Assembly: GCA_028688175.1 (NCBI GenBank) | Contig: JAQTYS010000046.1 | Span: forward strand, 1-13,771 | DNA from: Methanothrix sp. | GTDB taxonomy: Archaea > Halobacteriota > Methanosarcinia > Methanotrichales > Methanotrichaceae | Direction: 5' to 3' | DNA: 13,771 bases | Shown: piece after piece, positions 8,173 through 13,026 of the stretch | Position numbering within the stretch: position 1 is the stretch's first letter | Layout: each line of letters starts with the position of its first letter | Position numbers and translations under genes: made by a program | Notes under the pieces: generated by a model | The model's input: the letters and a program-made list of their open reading frames with translations, nothing else | Told to the model about the DNA's origin: nothing | Database searches by the model: none

Positions 8173-8571
8173 TTATGCTTTTTCTTCCTTGGGCGCTTTG
8201 CCCAGCAGCTCTTCTACGGACTTGGCGCCGGCCTCAACAACTTTGACATTTATCTGGCCGACATCGGGGGAAATGTCCCGTCCATGAATGCTCATTCTCT
8301 TCTTCCTTCCTTCGGCTGCGGGATGATATCCGGTTCCCTTGGAGAGCAGGATCTTTCTGCGCTTTGTGCCGGGCAGATCTGCACGCATGGGAAATCCCTC
8401 GCGATCGCTGCCGCCCGTGACCTGTACTGAGTATCCGGGCATGCCGAGAACGTCACCTTCAATCTTGTCGCCGATATGTTTTCCCAGAAGCTTGCCTGCT
8501 CCTGGATCCTTAAGCTCTACCTGATAGGCCTTACCGCTCTTCGGATCTGAGACTACGACTCTAAAATCCAT
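8173..8571 (-). CDS. rps6e: Small-subunit ribosomal protein S6e
   Basis: A 132-aa protein of the 30S subunit, found in archaea and eukaryotes but not bacteria. The family core is clear: VTGGSDREGFPMR with the following GTKRRKILLSKGTG and the basic GRKKRMSIHGR segment, then VGQINVKVVEAG. The C-terminal lysine/glutamate tail (about 118-132) is typical of archaeal forms. The SD-like GAGGA stands about 6 nt before the ATG, and a TATA box lies about 55 nt upstream. It lies downstream of the nrpR-like gene on the same strand but has its own promoter in the 83-nt gap. The organism is therefore archaeal. Confidence 0.97.
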   Translation of the reverse strand: MDFRVVVSDPKSGKAYQVELKDPGAGKLLGKHIGDKIEGDVLGMPGYSVQVTGGSDREGFPMRADLPGTKRRKILLSKGTGYHPAAEGRKKRMSIHGRDISPDVGQINVKVVEAGAKSVEELLGKAPKEEKA

Positions 8572-8622
8572 CTTTCTTCCTCATCAAATGCAAACGTAAC
8601 TGTGTGTCTAGAGATTGATGCT

Positions 8623-8630
8623 CTATAAAA
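8623..8630 (-). promoter_or_regulatory. rps6e: TATA box of rps6e
   Basis: TTTTATAG on the minus strand, about 52-59 nt upstream of the S6e ATG. It would set the start near 8600 and give a leader of about 30 nt that includes the GAGGA Shine-Dalgarno site. Confidence 0.55.
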
Positions 8631-8654
8631 CCTTATCTTGTCCGGAGTGCTCAA

Positions 8655-9647
8655 TCATTTAAGTTCATGGGTCTTGGTGTAATCGATCAGAATAGATATG
8701 GGCGCGGTCTTAATCTCTATTCCCATCTCCTCTGCGGCCACCACCCCATTGACTCCCGCATAAAAGGCTATGCCGATCTTGCCTGAGCCCACGGGGCAGC
8801 CCAGTACGGGCTCGGACGGCTCTCCAATCTTTATCAGCCCACACAGGCCCGCGTTACGTGTCTCATCTAAAAGCGCGCGCACCAGCATTGCCGACGCAAC
8901 GGGCACCTCTCTCACATTGGCGAGGACTGTTCCCGAACCTTTGAAGATGGCATCAGCAACTTTTGTCACTCTGCGACCCATAAAAACCTTAATGGGATCA
9001 AGGGACGAGCCAGCGTAGGCGATGAGGTCTGTGAAGTCAACGGTTTGCCTTTCCGTGACTTCTGCCAGCCCAGCGAAGCTGGTGAGGACTGGAATTCCCC
9101 GTTTCATGAACATGCCGTCCAGAGTGATGCTACACAGGGTTGCTATTCCCAAAGCACCTTTCGGAATCTCAAGATTTGATATGCTTTCTTTCTCATCCAG
9201 GATGAGCACGCGACGGCTTATGGTGTAGCCAGCATCAAAAGCGTTACCCAGTATCTCGAAGACCTCTTCAGCATCTGATTTGTCGATGATGCTGGTATTA
9301 GCGATTACATCACCTTGACCGGTTTTGGGATCAAAGCTGGTCTTGAACATGTACTCTTCAATCCTGGTATTGACAAAGCCAATCCGATCGTCGACCAGTG
9401 CGTCATCCAGCTCCCTTGATCCAAGAGGAGTGAGCACCCTGCCGCTGTAGCCTTTCTTTTTGGTGAAGCCCAGCTCGTCCAGGATCTTGAGGTTGTAGCG
9501 CACAGACCTCTCCCCCAAGTCATAGCCGCGACTGCTCAGGCAATCCGAGATCGCTCTGGCTCCAATCGGAGTGCTGGCATTTTCGATAACGCGCAGGATC
9601 TCAATCAGCCTTCTCTGGCTCATATGCGCCTTGGTGAGAAGTTTCAT
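8655..9647 (-). CDS. nrpR: NrpR-family transcriptional regulator (winged helix plus one DUF128 domain)
   Basis: A 330-aa regulator. Residues about 10-70 form a winged helix (RRLIEILRVIENASTPIGAR, then ERSVRYNLKILDELGF). Residues about 80-325 form one NrpR regulatory domain, with stretches such as PKGALGIATLCSITLDGMF and GLCGLIKIGEPSEPVLGC. NrpR represses nitrogen-assimilation genes in methanogens and is released by 2-oxoglutarate. One regulatory domain with a DNA-binding domain matches the NrpRI layout of Methanosarcina; a partner may lie elsewhere. ATG 9707 would add 20 residues, but that extension runs through a TATATATA box, while ATG 9647 follows a GGAGGAG site. No nitrogen gene is adjacent, and I saw no GGAA-N6-TTCC operator in the intergenic regions I checked. 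Confidence 0.85.
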   Translation of the reverse strand: MKLLTKAHMSQRRLIEILRVIENASTPIGARAISDCLSSRGYDLGERSVRYNLKILDELGFTKKKGYSGRVLTPLGSRELDDALVDDRIGFVNTRIEEYMFKTSFDPKTGQGDVIANTSIIDKSDAEEVFEILGNAFDAGYTISRRVLILDEKESISNLEIPKGALGIATLCSITLDGMFMKRGIPVLTSFAGLAEVTERQTVDFTDLIAYAGSSLDPIKVFMGRRVTKVADAIFKGSGTVLANVREVPVASAMLVRALLDETRNAGLCGLIKIGEPSEPVLGCPVGSGKIGIAFYAGVNGVVAAEEMGIEIKTAPISILIDYTKTHELK

Positions 9648-9655
9648 CTTCTTTG

Positions 9656-9680
9656 CTCCTCCGGGAAAGGCCATATATAT
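9656..9680 (-). promoter_or_regulatory. nrpR: TATA box and Shine-Dalgarno site of the nrpR-like gene
   Basis: TATATATA at 9673-9680 is followed on the minus strand by GGAGGAG (9662-9656), which lies 8 nt before ATG 9647. Both elements support the shorter start. Transcription would begin close to the SD, so the leader must be very short. Confidence 0.55.
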
Positions 9681-9702
9681 CTTATGCGGATAACACTCGC
9701 CC

Positions 9703-9723
9703 GGCATAAAATCAATTTATGCC
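9703..9723. promoter_or_regulatory. 21-bp palindrome between nrpR and tRNA-Gln
   Basis: Arms GGCATAAA and TTTATGCC are exact complements around a 5-bp centre. The palindrome ends 22 bp upstream of the nrpR TATA box and 36 bp before tRNA-Gln. It may be a regulator's operator. Its right arm (ATTTATG) may also serve as the TATA element of the tRNA, though at an unusual distance. Confidence 0.45.
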
Positions 9724-9759
9724 AGTTTAGAAGAAACCAATAAATGGCACCCGAATCAT

Positions 9760-9832
9760 AGTCCCGTGGGGTAGCGGTCAATCCTGAGGGCCTTTGGAGC
9801 CCGCGACGGCGGTTCGAATCCGCCCGGGACTA
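9760..9832 (+). tRNA. tRNA-Gln (anticodon TTG)
   Basis: A 73-nt cloverleaf without encoded CCA. The acceptor AGTCCCG pairs with CGGGACT, the discriminator is A, and the T arm is GGCGG-TTCGAAT-CCGCC. The anticodon loop CTTTGGA has TTG at 9794-9796. The anticodon stem has one A-G mismatch at its outer pair (9787 with 9803). The A1-U72 pair is the feature by which archaeal GatDE recognises tRNA-Gln, which is charged with Glu first and then amidated. No intron. Confidence 0.95.
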
Positions 9833-9930
9833 CTTCCAACTTAAAACCCATTGGAAACGTAGATATATTCGTTCATATCTATGGGGTGACGGCCAGTGCA
9901 TGACTTGCCTGGCATCTAGACGGCAAAATT

Positions 9931-10005
9931 GCTCCGGTAGTGTAGCCCGGCCAATCATTTCGGCCTTTCAAGCCGAAGACTCGGGTTCAAATCCCGGCCG
10001 GAGCA
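9931..10005 (+). tRNA. tRNA-Glu (anticodon TTC)
   Basis: A 75-nt cloverleaf without encoded CCA. Acceptor GCTCCGG pairs with CCGGAGC. The anticodon stem TCGGC/GCCGA closes the loop CTTTCAA with TTC at 9967-9969. The T arm is TCGGG-TTCAAAT-CCCGG. It lies 98 nt after tRNA-Gln. Its G1-C72 pair contrasts with A1-U72 of the Gln tRNA, although archaeal GluRS charges both. T-rich tracts follow at 10007-10025. Confidence 0.96.
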
Positions 10006-10180
10006 TTTTATAGTCAACTATTTTTGTAGAATACTTGAGTTTTGGGCAATAGCGTCTAACATCCGGTCCCGTATGAAGAAACGCGAATTTTCGCGCGAAA
10101 AATGTCGATGACAGTTTTTATGCATCATTTCCGCACTTAACACTGAAATGGGCTCACGGTAGTTGATTCTACCCAAAACT
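10006..10180. other. Intergenic region with nested inverted repeats before the first surface-protein promoter
   Basis: No gene seen. CGCGAA-TT-TTCGCG (10082-10095) overlaps the perfect 14-bp palindrome TTTTCGCGCGAAAA (10088-10101). A 10-bp inverted pair, GAGTTTTGGG (10037-10046) and CCCAAAACTC (10172-10181), brackets them. The right copy runs into the promoter element of the next gene. Copies 2 and 3 of the array lack these elements, so any effect would be specific to copy 1. Confidence 0.4.
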
Positions 10181-10196
10181 CTCGACATATTTATAT
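10181..10196 (+). promoter_or_regulatory. Promoter of surface-protein copy 1
   Basis: CTCGACA-TA-TTTATAT. The same order and spacing recurs at 11550 and 12733 (consensus CTCGAYA-NN-TTTATAT), in otherwise divergent DNA. The TATA centre is about 28 bp before GTGCCTG at 10221, which fits transcription starting at or near that G. Confidence 0.7.
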
Positions 10197-10220
10197 TCCA
10201 TAAGCAGGATGATTGGGATT

Positions 10221-10423
10221 GTGCCTGAGCAAAATACTCAAATATGAGCGGATAAGGATGTGAGTCAGGTACTCCACGCGGCTAAGCACAAATATGGCCG
10301 CTTTGCGGGTCATATACCCATATGGGCGGGCCAATCTTTGTCGGCGTGGTGCCAGGGATTTGGGCCATTACAGATGGCTTAGATCCTGATGCGTTGATAG
10401 TAATCTAAGGAGGTGGGAAAGAA
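10221..10423 (+). other. Structured 5' leader of copy 1
   Basis: About 203 nt between the predicted start and the ATG. GTGCCTG (10221-10227) can pair with CAGGTAC (10266-10272), giving 7 bp with one G-U and 38 nt enclosed. TC-CACG follows. A hairpin CTTAGAT/ATCTAAG (10378-10384 with 10403-10409) reaches the first bases of the SD AAGGAGGTGG. From the GTG, a 27-nt frame ends at TGA (10245-10247); past it the frame stays open to TAG 10380-10382. Confidence 0.55.
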
Positions 10424-11191
10424 ATGAGGAAACTAATAGCTGTTTTGGTTATTATCGCCATGGCCGTAGTAGGCATGGCCGGTGCAGCCAATTATATGTA
10501 CGAAAAGGCATCGGTCAAGGGCGTAGGATACAAGAACGTAGAGATGATCATTTCCACCCAGACTGGTTTTAATGGCCAGAAGCTGGTAGAGAAAGAGTCC
10601 GGATCCGGTAACGTCATCACTGAGAGGACTGAGCTGGAAGCCGAGAGGCAGCTCAACAGAGACTACAGCCCAATTGGAGTTGTTAATGGCAAGCTTACCT
10701 GTGCATGGCCAACCGGCGTTGCATGCCCCATGGACTACATCAATTTCACCAAGGAAGCTGAGTTCGAGTACATGCCCGTATCTTACCAGACCGGCACCTA
10801 CGACCAGAAGTGGGTAGAGAAACTGTGCGTACAGAACTACAGAATCGGCGCTGTGCTGACTGAGATGTACACCCATGCTGAGCACCTGCAGAAGACCACC
10901 GAGGTCAAGACCAGAGGATACGGCAACTATTCCGCAGCCGGAACCGATGGCTGCCCAGCTTGCTGCACCGGTGTTCTCGAGGCTAACCTGAACAGCAACG
11001 TTATCGGCGTTGCCCACATCGGATGGATCTCCCGCGACCCACTCGCTGACAACCAGCTCAAGGGCCGCCATGCCGAGTACGGCAGATCTGTCGAGGACCT
11101 GACTGGCGTCTTCTCCATCGAGAAGTTCATCCAGCTCTGGGGCAACTCCACATGCGGCGCAATCAGCGTTGACTGGCTGCCCTGCGTGTAG
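10424..11191 (+). CDS. Secreted cysteine-containing surface protein, copy 1; candidate major sheath/envelope subunit
   Basis: A 255-aa protein with an N-terminal signal peptide: MRK, then a hydrophobic run to about residue 20, with probable cleavage near AGAA/N23. The mature part is polar, with no membrane anchor and no recognisable enzyme motif. It has eight cysteines (93, 101, 135, 177, 180, 181, 244, 254), including a GCPACC cluster, and three N-glycosylation sequons (N107-F-T, N168-Y-S, N241-S-T). A disulfide-stabilised external structural protein is the natural reading. Methanothrix sheaths are built from a major sheath protein (MspA), and this is a candidate for it, not a proven match. 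A perfect GGAGGTG SD, promoter and terminator make it a free-standing unit. It differs from copy 2 only at V99 (I) and L207 (N) within the shared 255 residues. Confidence 0.8.
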   Translation: MRKLIAVLVIIAMAVVGMAGAANYMYEKASVKGVGYKNVEMIISTQTGFNGQKLVEKESGSGNVITERTELEAERQLNRDYSPIGVVNGKLTCAWPTGVACPMDYINFTKEAEFEYMPVSYQTGTYDQKWVEKLCVQNYRIGAVLTEMYTHAEHLQKTTEVKTRGYGNYSAAGTDGCPACCTGVLEANLNSNVIGVAHIGWISRDPLADNQLKGRHAEYGRSVEDLTGVFSIEKFIQLWGNSTCGAISVDWLPCV

Positions 11192-11221
11192 ATAGACCTA
11201 AATCTGTAACCTTAAATCCGA

Positions 11222-11257
11222 CTCCGGGATCTTAAGCCCGGAGATCATATATTTTTT
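11222..11257 (+). terminator. Terminator of copy 1
   Basis: Hairpin CTCCGGG/CCCGGAG (7 bp, 8-nt loop, 11222-11243) followed by a run of six T at 11252-11257. The stop-to-hairpin segment is nearly identical to that after copy 2. Confidence 0.8.
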
Positions 11258-11263
11258 GATGTA

Positions 11264-11549
11264 TATTTCATAAAAACGTTATCATCTGGCCACATTCTCA
11301 AAAGAGCGGCAATAAAACCAATAGAATCGCGCAAGGATATGAAATTAAAGTCCATCCACTGTGAAGCATGAACTTATCCGGTTATACAGACACCAGATAT
11401 CACATCCTAGTCAAAGCTGCCGGAGGTGTGCAAATTGGGAATGTCCCTGAGTCAAAGGGTGACTAAATTAAATAGTTACTAAAGAATGTAATTTGCAGAC
11501 CAGAGTATATAAAGTCCGAACATTCGGGACTGCACAAAAACAGTTCTCG
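11264..11549 (+). other. Intergenic region between copies 1 and 2
   Basis: No convincing gene. It holds a strong TATA-like TATATAAA (11506-11513) followed by a bulged hairpin (AGTCCGAA with TTCGGGACT, 11513-11531), which might start a second, upstream transcript. A 13-codon frame from ATG 11441 lies behind a GGAGGTG site (11422-11428). Both are too small to call as genes. Confidence 0.35.
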
Positions 11550-11565
11550 CTCGATAAATTTATAT
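11550..11565 (+). promoter_or_regulatory. Promoter of surface-protein copy 2
   Basis: CTCGATA-AA-TTTATAT, the same layout as at 10181 and 12733. The first T of the TATA box is 32 nt before GTGCCTG at 11591. Confidence 0.7.
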
Positions 11566-11590
11566 GTCATTAGCGAACTTAGTAAAACTT

Positions 11591-11722
11591 GTGCCTGAGA
11601 AACATTTTCAATTGCTCGATCAAAAAATTGGTGCCAGGCGCCACACGTCGAAGTGGATGGCATGCGATTTATCCTTCAGCCACAATAATGTCGTCCGCTG
11701 TCCAATCGAGGTGATGCATTAG
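11591..11722 (+). CDS. Possible 43-residue leader ORF upstream of copy 2
   Basis: A GTG-initiated frame of 43 codons ending TAG at 11720-11722. Its GTG sits where the TATA box predicts transcription to begin, so it would be leaderless. It begins MPEKHFQ and ends CPIEVMH; the frame in the copy 3 leader begins MPGKHTQ and ends CYPIGVMY, and also shares R16, R17, T19 and A24. No known domain. The match may instead reflect conservation of RNA structure, since copy 1 has a stop at codon 9. Translation is unproven. Confidence 0.3.
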   Translation: MPEKHFQLLDQKIGARRHTSKWMACDLSFSHNNVVRCPIEVMH

Positions 11723-11777
11723 GGATCATTGCTTATTAATGTCGCTCTCGATCCTAATGAGAAAAGGAGGGAAAAAA
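11591..11777 (+). other. Structured 5' leader of copy 2
   Basis: About 187 nt. GTGCCTG (11591-11597) can pair with CAGGCGC (11635-11641) with one G-U and 37 nt enclosed, then CA-CACG. A further stem (GCC-n-CAC with GTG-n3-GGC, about 11640-11661) is matched in copy 3. Near the SD, GGATC (11723-11727) pairs with GATCC (11750-11754), extended by TTA/TAA across a bulge. Confidence 0.55.
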
Positions 11778-12545
11778 ATGAGAAAACTAATAGCTGTTTT
11801 GGTTATTATCGCCATGGCCGTAGTAGGCATGGCCGGTGCAGCCAATTACATGTACGAGAAAGCATCGGTCAAGGGCGTAGGATACAAGAACGTAGAGATG
11901 ATCATTTCCACCCAGACTGGCTTTAACGGCCAGAAGCTGGTAGAGAAAGAGTCCGGATCCGGTAACGTCATCACTGAGAGGACTGAGCTGGAAGCCGAGA
12001 GGCAGCTCAACAGGGACTACAGCCCAATTGGTGTTGTTAACGGCAAGCTTACCTGTGCATGGCCAACCGGCATCGCATGCCCCATGGACTACATCAATTT
12101 CACCAAGGAAGCTGAGTTCGAGTACATGCCCGTATCTTACCAGACCGGCACTTACGACCAGAAGTGGGTAGAGAAGCTGTGCGTACAGAACTACAGAATC
12201 GGCGCTGTGCTGACTGAGATGTACACCCATGCTGAGCACCTGCAGAAGACCACCGAGGTCAAGACCAGAGGATACGGCAACTATTCCGCAGCCGGAACCG
12301 ATGGCTGCCCAGCTTGCTGCACCGGTGTTCTCGAGGCTAACCTGAACAGCAACGTTATCGGCGTTGCCCACATCGGATGGATCTCCCGCGATCCAAACGC
12401 TGACAACCAGCTCAAGGGCCGCCATGCTGAGTACGGCAGATCTGTCGAGGACCTGACTGGCGTCTTCTCCATCGAGAAGTTCATCCAGCTCTGGGGCAAC
12501 TCCACATGCGGCGCAATCAGCGTTGACTGGCTGCCCTGCGTGTAG
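11778..12545 (+). CDS. Secreted cysteine-containing surface protein, copy 2
   Basis: This copy encodes the same 255-aa secreted protein, with signal peptide, eight cysteines and three sequons all retained. Relative to copy 1 it has I99 and N207; relative to copy 3 only N207 differs in the visible part. Most nucleotide changes are silent. ATG 11778 follows the SD GGAGG at 11766-11770; an in-frame ATG at 11739 would add 13 residues that break the signal-peptide start and lack an SD, so it is rejected. Near identity to the other copies runs from just before the start codon through the terminator, while the leader has diverged. This suggests homogenisation of the coding part by gene conversion. 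Role as for copy 1. Confidence 0.8.
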   Translation: MRKLIAVLVIIAMAVVGMAGAANYMYEKASVKGVGYKNVEMIISTQTGFNGQKLVEKESGSGNVITERTELEAERQLNRDYSPIGVVNGKLTCAWPTGIACPMDYINFTKEAEFEYMPVSYQTGTYDQKWVEKLCVQNYRIGAVLTEMYTHAEHLQKTTEVKTRGYGNYSAAGTDGCPACCTGVLEANLNSNVIGVAHIGWISRDPNADNQLKGRHAEYGRSVEDLTGVFSIEKFIQLWGNSTCGAISVDWLPCV

Positions 12546-12573
12546 ATAGATCTAAATCTGTAACCTTAAATCC

Positions 12574-12615
12574 GACTCCGGGACATTAAGCCCGGAGTCT
12601 AATTTGCTTTTTTTT
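12574..12615 (+). terminator. Terminator of copy 2
   Basis: Hairpin GACTCCGGG/CCCGGAGTC (9 bp, 8-nt loop, 12574-12599) followed by eight T at 12608-12615. It is a stronger version of the copy 1 terminator. Confidence 0.85.
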
Positions 12616-12732
12616 GCTCAAGAGAGATTGATTTATATAAACAGTAAAAAATCATAGGATCCTAGGCTTTGCTATTGAAGAAAACAAGCAATGGTAACAC
12701 ATCTATTGGAGATTAAACTCATCTCTTCCATA

Positions 12733-12748
12733 CTCGATAGGTTTATAT
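12733..12748 (+). promoter_or_regulatory. Promoter of surface-protein copy 3
   Basis: CTCGATA-GG-TTTATAT, third instance of the array promoter; 31 nt from the first T of the TATA box to GTGCCTG at 12773. A further TATA-like TTTATATAAA near 12632 lies upstream. Confidence 0.7.
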
Positions 12749-12772
12749 GCCATTAACCTAATCAGAACGACT

Positions 12773-12964
12773 GTGCCTGGAAAACACACCCAAAGGTCTA
12801 ATTCGAATCATTGGATCAGGCGCCTCACGCTGAATGGTGTGGCATTTAGCGCTTTCGGCCTATGCTTTAAAGCAAAGCCGATTCAAGCGGTTTCATCTTT
12901 TCTGATGGAACAATCCCGTGTCATAGGTCCGGGCTTCTGCTATCCAATCGGAGTGATGTACTAA
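12773..12964 (+). CDS. Possible 63-residue leader ORF upstream of copy 3
   Basis: A GTG-initiated frame of 63 codons ending TAA at 12962-12964, at the same place as the frame in leader 2 and about 20 codons longer through a central insertion. Shared positions with leader 2 are M1, P2, K4, H5, Q7, R16, R17, T19, A24 and the terminal PI-VM pattern. No signal peptide or known domain. It could be a small regulatory or accessory peptide, or a by-product of a conserved RNA element. Confidence 0.3.
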   Translation: MPGKHTQRSNSNHWIRRLTLNGVAFSAFGLCFKAKPIQAVSSFLMEQSRVIGPGFCYPIGVMY

Positions 12965-13026
12965 TGGATCATTCGTTGCTGTAAAAAAGCAGCCATCGAT
13001 CCTCATATCACGGAGGTGGGAAAGAA
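12773..13026 (+). other. Structured 5' leader of copy 3
   Basis: About 254 nt, the longest of the three. GTGCCTG (12773-12779) can pair with CAGGCGC (12817-12823), one G-U and 37 nt enclosed, then CT-CACG. The GCC-n-CAC/GTG-n-GGC stem follows (12823-12843). GGATC (12966-12970) pairs with GATCC (12998-13002) around an inner GCTG/CAGC hairpin, just before the SD GGAGGTG. Confidence 0.55.

Noticed and set aside
9648..9707. 20-residue N-terminal extension of the nrpR-like protein from ATG 9707
   Set aside because: The extension spans the TATA box and SD that serve ATG 9647 and does not look like part of the winged-helix domain.
10221..10423. Known riboswitch class in the array leaders
   Set aside because: I could match none of the standard riboswitch cores I know; the conserved words are short and appear specific to this array.
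10433..11071. Long antisense frame (212 codons) on the minus strand, repeated in copies 2 and 3 (11787-12425, 13036-13674)
   Set aside because: It lies wholly opposite a well-supported secreted-protein gene and is repeated only because the coding strand is nearly identical. No SD or independent support.
11441..11482. 13-codon ORF behind a GGAGGTG site
   Set aside because: It is very short, with no counterpart upstream of copies 1 or 3; the SD-like match may be chance.
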